NCBI RefSeq assembly: GCF_008923365.1
Contig: NZ_WBMR01000076.1
Span: forward strand, 1-40,441
Origin: Actinomadura montaniterrae
GTDB lineage: Bacteria; Actinomycetota; Actinomycetes; Streptosporangiales; Streptosporangiaceae
Direction: 5' to 3'
DNA: 40,441 nucleotides
Below the pieces are notes generated by a model. That model made no database searches. It had not been told where the DNA came from and saw only the letters and a program-made list of their open reading frames with translations. A program made the position numbers and the translations under genes. This document shows, piece after piece, positions 30,420 through 37,099 of this stretch. Every line of letters begins with the position of its first letter. Positions within the stretch are counted from its first letter, which is position 1.

Positions 30420-30800
30420 GTGCAGGTGAGAGACCCCGACCAGGACGAGCCGCCCAGGATGTGCCCCTACGGCCACGACCTCGCCGCGACGGGCACCGAT
30501 GTGGGCTGGTCGCCCTGCCAATGCTCGGCGGCGATCGGCGACCGCAGGCGCGGGCTGTGGGGCCACCGCACGTACATGTGCCGCGAGTGCCTTTGGTACG
30601 CGATCACCAGCGTGTGTTACGACCCGCCGCACACCGGGGGAGACGGCCACCCCAACCGGTCCGGCGGTATCAGGCATCGCCGCGGCGATCACGCCCAGCG
30701 GGCCGGCGCCCCCGGATCGCCGATGCCGCCCACGGCCCCGACCGAGGGCGGGAACGGCGCCGGAGGGAACGGCGGCAGCGGTGGCCGCCGCGGCGCGTGA
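30420..30800 (+). CDS. Cys-rich hypothetical protein (126 aa)
   Basis: 126 residues from GTG 30420; TATGGT lies about 8 bp upstream, so it may be leaderless. Cys pattern MCPYGHDL, SPCQCSAAIG, YMCRECLWYA and SVCYDPPH suggests a metal-binding domain of about 60 residues. The C-terminal 40 residues are Gly/Pro-rich and probably disordered, and overlap the convergent gene at 30689. Not recognised. The start lies just after copy 2 of the structured repeat. Confidence 0.65.
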   Translation: MQVRDPDQDEPPRMCPYGHDLAATGTDVGWSPCQCSAAIGDRRRGLWGHRTYMCRECLWYAITSVCYDPPHTGGDGHPNRSGGIRHRRGDHAQRAGAPGSPMPPTAPTEGGNGAGGNGGSGGRRGA

Positions 30801-31165
30801 CCCTGGTCGAGCTCGGCTCGCGCGTCATCGCCCAGCACCGCCCCGACGAGCTCCAGGACCAGCGGCGGCGAGCACGCCGGCGGGCCCGACCGCCCCGCGC
30901 CCCACGGCCCGACGAGCAGGAGCGGCACCTCGCACTGGCCGCACCGGGTGACCCAGACCGTGACCCCGTGCGCTACCCGGGCCGGATGCCGAGCGCCGCG
31001 CGGATGGTCGGTCAGCTCGGCGACGTCCGCCCGGCTCCAGCTCGGCAAGTGCGTCCCCCCGGCCATGCAGCCGCCACCGCCGACCAGCCGCAGCGACGCC
31101 CGCGCCGAATGGCCAGCGGTGATGACGGCAGGGACGACGGGCTCGGAGTCCAGGGGATCGCTCAT
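30689..31165 (-). CDS. Hypothetical protein (158 aa)
   Basis: 158 residues from ATG 31165. SEPVVPAVITAGHSARASLRLVGGGGCM and HGVTVWVTRCGQCEVPLLLVGPWG suggest beta structure with a C-x2-C. The C-terminal ~40 residues are Pro-rich and overlap the convergent plus-strand gene by 112 bp. No RBS is clear. Not recognised; the overlap lowers certainty for the extreme C-terminus. Confidence 0.55.
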   Translation of the reverse strand: MSDPLDSEPVVPAVITAGHSARASLRLVGGGGCMAGGTHLPSWSRADVAELTDHPRGARHPARVAHGVTVWVTRCGQCEVPLLLVGPWGAGRSGPPACSPPLVLELVGAVLGDDARAELDQGHAPRRPPLPPFPPAPFPPSVGAVGGIGDPGAPARWA

Positions 31166-31266
31166 GGGTCGCACCGTAGCCACGACCATCCCGTGTTGCG
31201 ACCGTACGTAGTGGCCTGTATGCATTCTGTGATGCGATCTCGACTCCTGATCCGGGGGACCGGCTG

Positions 31267-31851
31267 ATGTACGGCGATCTCCCGCCCTCCGCGTACTCGC
31301 GCATCCCGCCCGAGGCGCCCACGCACCCCGAGCCCGGCCACGTGCCCTACCGGCAGCCCACGCGCCGCCGCTGGCTCGTCCCCGCCGTCGCCGGTCTCCT
31401 CGCGGCTTTCGCCGTCGCCGCCGTCATGCAGCTCGCCGACGACGGCGGGCACAGCGGGGCCGACGCCGCCACGAGAACGAGCACCAGGCCGAGCCCGACG
31501 AGCGCCAGGACGAGGACGTCGGCGCCCGCGGCGCCGCTCCCGAGCGCACCGGCTCCGGCCTCGCCGACGCCCACGAGTGCCAGCCCGACCCCGAGCGGCA
31601 AGCCGCACCACCAGCAGCACCACCACGGCCGGACGCACCACCACCACGGCGCCGCGGCGCCGGCGCCCGCACCCCGGCCGAGGCAGCCCCGCCCGCACGC
31701 CCACCGCCCGCGGCCGCGCCCGCACCACCACCACGCCCGACCACGCCACCGGCGCCCGGCCGGATGGGTGCGGACCGAGTGCCGCCGCCGGTACCACGAC
31801 GCCGCCCACATCGCCGCCTGCCAGGCCGCGCTCGGCGGCATGTTCCGGTAG
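31267..31851 (+). CDS. Membrane-anchored His/Pro-rich protein
   Basis: 194 residues from ATG 31267. Short cytoplasmic N-terminus, one TM helix at about 37-57 (LVPAVAGLLAAFAVAAVMQLA), then a Ser/Thr/Pro-rich linker and a long His/Pro/Arg tract (about 115-170) containing HHQQHHHGRTHHHHG and HHHHARPRHRRP. The last ~25 residues (CRRRYHDAAHIAACQAALGGMF) look like a folded Cys/His motif. The topology puts the His tract outside the cell, where it could bind Zn, Ni or Cu; this is inference. It stands just before the palindrome-marked operon (site B). Confidence 0.7.
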   Translation: MYGDLPPSAYSRIPPEAPTHPEPGHVPYRQPTRRRWLVPAVAGLLAAFAVAAVMQLADDGGHSGADAATRTSTRPSPTSARTRTSAPAAPLPSAPAPASPTPTSASPTPSGKPHHQQHHHGRTHHHHGAAAPAPAPRPRQPRPHAHRPRPRPHHHHARPRHRRPAGWVRTECRRRYHDAAHIAACQAALGGMFR

Positions 31852-31899
31852 GGCCCGAGCCGCGAAGAACCTGCGGTGATCTGCCCCAGCGCCCGCAGT

Positions 31900-31921
31900 G
31901 CAGTTTTAAAACTGCTACAAT
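31900..31921 (+). promoter_or_regulatory. Palindromic operator (site B) with extended -10
   Basis: Perfect GCAGTTTTAAAACTGC at 31900-31915, followed by TACAAT (31916-31921), forming the extended -10 TGCTACAAT. Same design as site A at 2784-2805. It starts the five-gene operon 31961-34392. Confidence 0.85.
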
Positions 31922-31960
31922 GAGAAGCGGAAGGCAGGACCACCACCGAAGGAGCCCCGA

Positions 31961-32188
31961 ATGACCCTCGCCGCGATCACCCTGATTGCCGCCCTCGCCG
32001 CGCTGCTGCTCTACCTCGCCCCGCTCCCCACGCTCGCCGGCGCGGTCGCCCTCGCCGCGCTCATGCACCCCGCCGCCACCACGGCCGCCGCGCACCTGCT
32101 CGCCGTCCTGGTCATCGCCGCCGCCGCCACCGTCACGTGGCGCGAGCTGCGCGGCAGCGGATGGCGCCTGCTCGTCATCCGAAGCTAG
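31961..32188 (+). CDS. Small polytopic membrane protein
   Basis: 75 residues from ATG 31961 with GAAGGAG about 6 nt upstream. It is almost wholly hydrophobic: three segments (about 2-21, 24-38 and 42-58) and a basic end (WRELRGSGWRLL). No family recognised. First gene of the palindrome regulon operon; site C follows its stop by one base. Confidence 0.7.
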   Translation: MTLAAITLIAALAALLLYLAPLPTLAGAVALAALMHPAATTAAAHLLAVLVIAAAATVTWRELRGSGWRLLVIRS

Positions 32189-32189
32189 T

Positions 32190-32205
32190 GCAGTTTTAAA
32201 ACTGG
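32190..32205 (+). promoter_or_regulatory. Palindrome variant (site C)
   Basis: GCAGTTTTAAAACTGG, 15 of 16 matching sites A and B, between the membrane-protein stop and the next ATG (32213), directly in front of its RBS (GGAG). No -10 is present here. Confidence 0.75.
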
Positions 32206-32212
32206 AGCCACG

Positions 32213-32380
32213 ATGCCGGACAAGCCCCGCCCCCGTCTCGACTGGAGCAAGGCCCGCGTGAGCGCGACGCCGGAACCCTGCGTGATCTGCGGAAAGCCCG
32301 CCCTGATGCGCAGCCCGGACCGCGACGTCCCCTGCCACAAGACCTGTGCCGAGCAGTGGCTCGGCGAGCGCGACCGCTGA
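32213..32380 (+). CDS. 55-residue zinc-finger-like protein
   Basis: ATG 32213 with GGAG in front. Basic start (DKPRPRLDWSKARVS), then EPCVICGKPAL and VPCHKTCAEQW: C-x2-C and C-x3-C about 18 residues apart, a small zinc ribbon. Second gene of the palindrome operon; similar tiny Cys proteins occur at 2840 (site A) and 22484. Function unknown. Confidence 0.7.
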   Translation: MPDKPRPRLDWSKARVSATPEPCVICGKPALMRSPDRDVPCHKTCAEQWLGERDR

Positions 32381-32394
32381 GGAGGCCGCCCCCG

Positions 32395-33081
32395 ATGATG
32401 ACCGACACCGCCGCCGCATGGGTCCGCGAGCACGCATGGACCCCGGCCATGGGCAAGACGTTCGCCAGCACCCCCGGATTCTTCACCGCGTGCGCGTGCC
32501 AGTACACCGGCGGGGAGTGCCGCCACGGCGACCGGTGCCAGCGACGCGAGCCGCTCACGCTCCCGATCGGCAGCGTCCTGCGGCGCGGCGGGGAGTACGG
32601 CGCGTTCCACCCCGAGCCCTACGAGCACCCGACGCCGACCGCCACCGGCCCGCAGCGCACCGCCCACGCGCAGGTCTGGTACGCCGACCGCACCTGCCGA
32701 TGGGTCTGCGACTGCGAGTGCCACAGCGCCGCCGGACGCGCCGCCGTCCTCGCATGGGTGATCAGGACCGGCCTCTACCCCGAGGACGCCACCGAGGACG
32801 AGCTCACCCCGCCGGCCTACCGTGCGTACCGCGCCGAGATGGTCACCCGCCGCAGCATCCAGGCCAGCAAGGAGCGCCGCGAGCGCAAGGCCGCCGAGCT
32901 CGCCGAGCGGGCGGCCGCCAATGACGCCGAGGCTCGCAGGAAGCGCGGCCGCCGCGACGCGATGCGCGAATGGGCCGCCGAGCACCGTTGGCCGATCGGC
33001 AAGGGCCGCATCCCGGCCGCCGTCGCCGAGGCGTACGCCGTCGACCAGGAGGGCGCCACCGGACAGGGCGTGATCTTCTAG
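32395..33081 (+). CDS. Cys-rich protein with Lsr2-like C-terminal domain
   Basis: 228 residues from ATG 32395 (ATG 32398 also possible); GAGGAGG lies about 8 nt upstream. The N-terminal half holds two Cys groups: C33, C35, C42, C48 and C101, C105, C107, C109. Residues about 155-187 are a charged helix. The end, MREWAAEHRWPIGKGRIPAAVAEAY (about 190-214), matches the C-terminal DNA-binding domain of Lsr2, the actinobacterial nucleoid protein that binds AT-rich DNA. The Lsr2 oligomerisation domain is absent. Its own operon contains AT-rich palindromes, making a role as their binding protein attractive but untested. Confidence 0.75.
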   Translation: MMTDTAAAWVREHAWTPAMGKTFASTPGFFTACACQYTGGECRHGDRCQRREPLTLPIGSVLRRGGEYGAFHPEPYEHPTPTATGPQRTAHAQVWYADRTCRWVCDCECHSAAGRAAVLAWVIRTGLYPEDATEDELTPPAYRAYRAEMVTRRSIQASKERRERKAAELAERAAANDAEARRKRGRRDAMREWAAEHRWPIGKGRIPAAVAEAYAVDQEGATGQGVIF

Positions 33082-33098
33082 CGCGCCGCCCACGCGAC

Positions 33099-33114
33099 GC
33101 AGTTTTAAACCTGA
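33099..33114 (+). promoter_or_regulatory. Palindrome variant (site D)
   Basis: GCAGTTTTAAACCTGA keeps the left arm and TTTTAAA core but the right arm is degraded. It lies between the Lsr2-like stop and the DpdA-like start (33132), just before the GAAGGAGGTGG RBS. Confidence 0.6.
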
Positions 33115-33131
33115 GACGAAGGAGGTGGGGG

Positions 33132-34013
33132 ATGATCTGCGACGAGCAAGCGCTCACGTTCTACCTGGGCACGCACCGGCCGGGATGGCTGCTCACCGCG
33201 CCGCGCGAGGTCGCGCTGTTCATCTCCCACCGGACCCTCCGCAAGCTCGTGACGCTCCCGCGCCCGGACTACCGCCACTACGCCGTGGACTCCGGAGCGT
33301 TCACCGAACTCCAGCGCTACGGCCAGTTCCGGACCGGCCCGCGCGAGTACATCGAGGCCCTGGCCCGCTACGACGAGGAGATCGGCGATCTCGCGTGGGC
33401 CGCCCCGCAGGATTGGATGTGCGAGCCCGCCGTCATCGAGGGCGGCACCTGGGCGGGGCAGCAGTTCGCCGGGACCGGGCGCAGCGTCGCCGAGCACCAG
33501 GCCCTCACGGTCGCCAACTTCGTTGAGCTTGAGGCCCTTTGGCCGCAGTACGGGTACGGCGAGTGCCCCGTGATGCCGGTCATCCAAGGATGGACCGTGG
33601 ACGACTACCTCAGGTGCGTCGAGCTGTACGAGGAGGCGGGCGTCCGGCTCAGCACCGATTACCCCGTGGTGGGCGTCGGGTCGGTGTGCCGCCGTCAAGG
33701 CACGGCGGAGATCGGCACCATCTTCCGCGAGCTCGCCGCTCTCGACCTGCCGCTACACGGGTTCGGCGTCAAGACCGCCGGGCTCCTGCGGTACGGGCGC
33801 TGGCTCACCACGGCCGACTCCATGGCGTGGTCGGCCGCGATGCGCCGCCGCCCGCCGGCCCCGCAGTGCGCCGGGTACCGCAAGCACTGCGGCAACTGCA
33901 TGCACGCGGCGTTGTCCTGGCAAGACGACCTGCTCGGCCGGTTCACCGCGGCAATGGACGCGCCGCAACAGCTCGACCTCATCCACGACAGCGACGACCT
34001 CGCCCTATGCTGA
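33132..34013 (+). CDS. DpdA/TGT-like (deazaguanine transglycosylase family) protein
   Basis: 293 residues from ATG 33132, with AAGGAGGTGG upstream. Pattern of the TGT-fold DpdA-like family: YAVDSGAFTEL (D53), aligned with the DSGGF of tRNA-guanine transglycosylase; WAAPQDWMCEP (89-99); VMPVIQGW; VVGVGSVCRRQ (179-189); HGFGVKT (209-215); TTADSMAWS (D229, candidate nucleophile); and C246, C253, C256, H258 as zinc ligands. TGT enzymes swap guanine for a deazaguanine; DpdA proteins are linked to 7-deazaguanine in phage and bacterial DNA. No preQ0 synthesis genes occur here, so it would need host precursors. It could instead modify tRNA. Confidence 0.7.
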   Translation: MICDEQALTFYLGTHRPGWLLTAPREVALFISHRTLRKLVTLPRPDYRHYAVDSGAFTELQRYGQFRTGPREYIEALARYDEEIGDLAWAAPQDWMCEPAVIEGGTWAGQQFAGTGRSVAEHQALTVANFVELEALWPQYGYGECPVMPVIQGWTVDDYLRCVELYEEAGVRLSTDYPVVGVGSVCRRQGTAEIGTIFRELAALDLPLHGFGVKTAGLLRYGRWLTTADSMAWSAAMRRRPPAPQCAGYRKHCGNCMHAALSWQDDLLGRFTAAMDAPQQLDLIHDSDDLALC

Positions 34014-34028
34014 CAGTTTTAGAACTGC
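34013..34028 (+). promoter_or_regulatory. Palindrome variant (site E)
   Basis: ACAGTTTTAGAACTGC, 14 of 16 to the perfect palindrome, overlapping the end of the DpdA-like gene and 16 bp before the HTH gene start (34045), next to its AAAGGAG RBS. Confidence 0.7.
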
Positions 34029-34044
34029 TGAAAGGAGTTCCGCC

Positions 34045-34392
34045 ATGCCCGCCCGCGACGAACCCACCGAACACCGCGGCGCCGAGCCCGTCGAGGCCGT
34101 CGACCTCGCCGAGCACGCCCAAGCCCTCGCCGAGGCCCGCGCCGCCGGAACCGAGCCCCCGGCCGGACGGCTGCTCGGCCTGCCCGAGCTACCCAACGCA
34201 GACGTGTGGGTCGACACCGCCGGCGCGGCCGCCGTGACCGGCATCGCGCCCAAGACCATCAGCGGTTGGCTCACCCGAGGCGGCCCGAAGGCGTTGCCGT
34301 TCCCGGCCGCGCATCGGTTCCTCTACCGCAACTACTGGCCGCTATCCGAACTCGAGGACTGGACGGAGGCTTACCGGGCCGAGTCGGGATGA
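34045..34392 (+). CDS. HTH protein, excisionase/MerR-like
   Basis: 115 residues from ATG 34045 with AAAGGAG about 9 nt upstream. An acidic, probably disordered N-terminus (~50 residues) leads to VWVDTAGAAAVTGIAPKTISGWLTRGG and LPFPAAHRFLYRNYWPLSELEDW, the pattern of a winged HTH of the excisionase/AlpA type. Such proteins bind DNA to control recombination or transcription. It is the last gene of the palindrome operon and has its own site E, so it is a candidate regulator of that regulon or a recombination directionality factor for the tyrosine recombinase. Confidence 0.78.
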   Translation: MPARDEPTEHRGAEPVEAVDLAEHAQALAEARAAGTEPPAGRLLGLPELPNADVWVDTAGAAAVTGIAPKTISGWLTRGGPKALPFPAAHRFLYRNYWPLSELEDWTEAYRAESG

Positions 34393-35072
34393 CCGGGAGC
34401 GCGGGCGCCAACGATCAGGCCCCACAGCGGGTAACGGTGTCCTGCGCACAGCCGAGTCCTTGACGGCATGATCACCCACCGGGCCCGCCCGCCTCGGGGC
34501 CGGTGGAAGTAGACGTGACCGCCGACCGGGCAGCGGAAGGCGCGGTAGGTACGCAGGTGCAGCGCCATCCCCAGCATCGTGACTGCCCCGAGTGCGTACT
34601 GCACGATGTGGTAAGTCGAAAGGTCAATGACACCAGTCAGCCCCATGATGGCAAGCACCACGAACAGACCGCCCGGCCCGCCCGCAAGGGCGTAGAGGCT
34701 CGGCGTCATGAGGCGATCCTCAGCGCGCCACCTACGACGGCCCAGGTCTCTGACGAATGGCCGTCGCTTCCGCTGAGCAACGTACGCCGCGACCAGCCGG
34801 TGGGCGCTCCTGCTGATCCCTCTTCCCAGACTCTCGGCTGTGGCCGCCCCGGCGTACCCGCACGCGGTGGCCAGCTTGAGCACCTTGCTGGGACGGTCAT
34901 CGATGAGCGCCGTCAACTCCTCAGCGCGGATGGCGCCGCGTTCGGTGGCGCCATACCGGCGGCGAGCCGACCAACATACCAGCTTGCGGGCCGTCCAAGG
35001 GGCGAGGTCAGACCACTCGCCCACGACCAAACCGACCGCGGCGGAGACCGCGATTGCTGTCCAGGAGGTCAT
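34371..35072 (-). CDS. Membrane protein co-transcribed with PadR
   Basis: 233 residues from ATG 35072, overlapping the PadR stop (ATGA). Two TM segments in the second half (about 133-147 and 155-172: GGLFVVLAIMGLTGVIDL and YALGAVTMLGMALHL) and one possible N-terminal segment (ISAAVGLVVGEW). The rest is Arg-rich and may be cytoplasmic. Not recognised. The end overlaps the HTH gene on the other strand by 22 bp. PadR proteins are often beside membrane proteins they control. Confidence 0.65.
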   Translation of the reverse strand: MTSWTAIAVSAAVGLVVGEWSDLAPWTARKLVCWSARRRYGATERGAIRAEELTALIDDRPSKVLKLATACGYAGAATAESLGRGISRSAHRLVAAYVAQRKRRPFVRDLGRRRWRAEDRLMTPSLYALAGGPGGLFVVLAIMGLTGVIDLSTYHIVQYALGAVTMLGMALHLRTYRAFRCPVGGHVYFHRPRGGRARWVIMPSRTRLCAGHRYPLWGLIVGARAPGHPDSAR

Positions 35073-35434
35073 CGGCCCTCCGCCCTGCGCAGCGACCAGC
35101 CACCCGCCGCCGTGCCCGGGAGCGGACGTGCCGCCGGCTGCAATGCCCGCGGCCGCCGCTCGCCCAGGAGCAGACGCGCTTCAGTGACTCCGACGCCGGT
35201 CAACTGGTAGAACCGCCGCCGGGGACGGCTGGGATCAGGGTTGTGCTGTTCCCACCGGCCCGCTACCCATCCGGCATCTTCCAACCGGTCGAGCACCCGG
35301 TAGACGGTCGGTCCGGCGCGTTTGGTGCTGTGCACAAGGGCCCAGCCGTGCAGTTCCTCGCCCCGCAGGTGTGCTTGGAAGAACTCTTCCAGCACATCCA
35401 GGAGCGGACGAGTGACGCGTTCGATGCCGCTCAT
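35069..35434 (-). CDS. PadR-family transcriptional regulator
   Basis: 121 residues from ATG 35434. Winged helix about 5-85: RVTRPLLDVLEEFFQAH, then ELHGWALVHSTKRAGPTVYRVLDRLEDAGWV and the wing RPRRRFYQLTGVG. PadR proteins are small self-regulating repressors. The inverted repeat TCTAG-GTA-CTAGA at 35447-35459 lies 13 bp before the start and fits the operator. It drives the membrane-protein gene downstream. Confidence 0.88.
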   Translation of the reverse strand: MSGIERVTRPLLDVLEEFFQAHLRGEELHGWALVHSTKRAGPTVYRVLDRLEDAGWVAGRWEQHNPDPSRPRRRFYQLTGVGVTEARLLLGERRPRALQPAARPLPGTAAGGWSLRRAEGR

Positions 35435-35446
35435 CCCCTTATCGTA

Positions 35447-35459
35447 TCTAGGTACTAGA
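35447..35459. promoter_or_regulatory. Inverted repeat operator before padR-like gene
   Basis: TCTAG (35447-35451) and CTAGA (35455-35459) form perfect arms around GTA. On the minus strand TACGAT follows as a likely -10, and the gene starts at 35434. Confidence 0.65.
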
Positions 35460-35506
35460 ACGTTGGATGGCGATCTGACGCATTGCCTCGCGCTTCGGTT
35501 CCGCGC

Positions 35507-35815
35507 CTAGCTGGTGGGGACTGAGGGGGCGAACAGGTGCATCGCCCGGTGCCGCAGATCTTCCGCCGCGACGAGCCGCGCGGCGTCGCTGGCGTCCGCG
35601 GCCACCGCGCGCCACTCACCGCAGGCCGAGCAGTCCGGCACGTAGCCCGGGACCTGGTCGAGATGATCCGCGACCAGGTGCCGGGCGAGCTCTTCCTGAA
35701 CCGTCAGGGTGGCGGCCTGCCGCCCCGCGGTGAGATGCGAGCGGTAGAGCTCGTGCAGGTCCGAGCAGACCACGCACGCGAGCAGCCAGGCCGGGGGAGT
35801 GGGCAAGGGGACCAT
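35507..35815 (-). CDS. Small Cys-containing hypothetical protein (102 aa)
   Basis: 102 residues from ATG 35815. Cys pairs CVVCSDLHELYRSH near the start and DCSACGEWRAV near residue 65 suggest zinc binding. The middle and end are helical (RQAATLTVQEELARHLVADHLDQ and RLVAAEDLRHRAMHL). It resembles Cys-rich proteins elsewhere in the element, but no family is recognised. Confidence 0.6.
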   Translation of the reverse strand: MVPLPTPPAWLLACVVCSDLHELYRSHLTAGRQAATLTVQEELARHLVADHLDQVPGYVPDCSACGEWRAVAADASDAARLVAAEDLRHRAMHLFAPSVPTS

Positions 35816-35847
35816 GGCCGCGACCCTACCCCCGCGAAACTCAGAAC

Positions 35848-35875
35848 GGCCCTGGACCGGTGAGGGTCCAGGGCC
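35848..35875. terminator. Hairpin terminator
   Basis: GGCCCTGGACC (35848-35858) with GGTCCAGGGCC (35865-35875): an 11-bp perfect stem around a 6-nt loop, located between the DNA-binding operon (ending 35898) and the small gene at 35815. Confidence 0.75.
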
Positions 35876-35897
35876 GCCGCGTACACGCGTCGACGCG

Positions 35898-36206
35898 TCA
35901 GGGGCCGGGATCGAGCCGGGCCCGCGCCGGAGGGAGCGCCCGCCCGCCGGGGGAGAGGCCGGGACGCGGCGAGCGCCGCGGCGTCGAGGACGAGGAGGCG
36001 TCGCCAGCGTCGGCTCGGACGCGGACCGGCGGGCCCGCCGGCGTCACCTCCACCACGACCCGCAGGCCGCCATCGCGGCGGTTGGGGAGCTCGGTCTCGT
36101 CGCCGACGTGCAGGAGGCCGGAGGCCCGCATCAGCGGGAGCAGGAGCTCGGCGACCTCGCGGACCCGGTCGGGATCGCTGTGCATGATCCGGAGCTGCAC
36201 CATCAC
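35898..36206 (-). CDS. Small hypothetical protein (102 aa)
   Basis: 102 residues from ATG 36206, overlapping the stop of the gene before it. Compact N-terminal part (VQLRIMHSDPDRVREVAELLLPLMRASGLLHVGDETELPNRRDGGLRVVVEV) and a disordered Pro/Arg tail. The start resembles short ferredoxin-like or regulatory domains, but no family is claimed. It is translated with the gene at 36203. Confidence 0.6.
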   Translation of the reverse strand: MMVQLRIMHSDPDRVREVAELLLPLMRASGLLHVGDETELPNRRDGGLRVVVEVTPAGPPVRVRADAGDASSSSTPRRSPRPGLSPGGRALPPARARLDPGP

Positions 36207-36889
36207 GCCTCCCGGTTCGCGGTGGGCAGCGTGGCCAGCGGCGACCGGCGCCCCGCGGGCGTCGCGCGTACCGCGTCCAGGTCAACGCCGGCGTGCTCGG
36301 CGACCGTGTCCAGGTCGAGGGCCCGGTACAGCGGCACGAGCTGCCCGTAGTAGCGCGAGTTCCCCCAGTCGGCCGGCGCCACGACGCCGGCGCGCACGAG
36401 GTGCCCGAAGTCGCTGCGCCGGATGCGCAGGTAGGCCGCCGCTTCGTCGGCGACCATCAGCCGCCCGTCCCGCTCGGCCTGTGCCAGCACTGCCGCGGCG
36501 TCCTCCCGCCCGGCCAGCGCCTCCAGGGCCCGCCCGCAGTACAGGGGCCGCTCCTTGTACGCGCCGACTACCGGGAGTTGCCCAGTACGGACCAGCTCGC
36601 GGACGGCGTCGCCGGACACCTCGATACCGAGCCGCTCGCCGAGCACCTCCACCGCGCGGCCCGCGCCCATGTCCGGCAGCGCCCCGACCTTGGCCCGCAG
36701 CTCCTCCAGCCCCTCGCGGATCCGCTCGGCGGCGTCCGCCGACCAGCGCCCGTCCTCCCGGTCCGGCCCGTCGACCAGGCCGAGGCGCCGCGCCCGCCCC
36801 AGCCACCACCAGTGCGGCACGCCCAGGTAATCGGCCAGCTGTAGCGGCCCGAACGACGAGCGCCGCCGCTCCTTCGTCTGCGTCATCAC
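36203..36889 (-). CDS. Multi-HTH DNA-binding-like protein
   Basis: 228 residues; the start is GTG 36889 or ATG 36886. At least three HTH-like stretches: LQLADYLGVPHWWWLGRARRLGLV (about 16-40), VSGDAVRELVRTGQLPVVG (about 105-125) and ADEAAAYLRIRRSDFGHLVRAGVV (about 165-190). Tandem HTH proteins of this form occur as regulators on actinomycete plasmids. The target is unknown. It is co-transcribed with the small protein downstream. Confidence 0.65.
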   Translation of the reverse strand: MMTQTKERRRSSFGPLQLADYLGVPHWWWLGRARRLGLVDGPDREDGRWSADAAERIREGLEELRAKVGALPDMGAGRAVEVLGERLGIEVSGDAVRELVRTGQLPVVGAYKERPLYCGRALEALAGREDAAAVLAQAERDGRLMVADEAAAYLRIRRSDFGHLVRAGVVAPADWGNSRYYGQLVPLYRALDLDTVAEHAGVDLDAVRATPAGRRSPLATLPTANREA

Positions 36890-37032
36890 GTACCCCGTTC
36901 ACCGGCCCGCCGGCAGCCGGGCCGCACTCGCCGGACAGCGCCCACAGGACGCCGAGAACGACCCGAACGTAACCCCCACGGCGCCCCGTCGCAACCGACT
37001 CGCGAACCTCGGAAAGTGGCTCTGACCAGTCA

Positions 37033-37081
37033 ACTTTAAAGTACGTTCTTTATCTATGCTGCGTTGACACGTACGTGTCAA
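37033..37081 (+). promoter_or_regulatory. Promoter/operator of SprT-like operon
   Basis: ACTTTAAAGTACGTTCTT (37033-37050) is identical to 38067-38084 and contains the palindrome ACTTTAAAGT. It is followed by an AT-rich TATCTATGCT. Further on, TTGACACGTACGTGTCAA (37064-37081) is an 18-bp perfect palindrome in front of the start (37100). The GTACGT word is shared, suggesting one or two regulators. Confidence 0.7.
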
Positions 37082-37099
37082 AGCTGCGAGGATGGAGCC

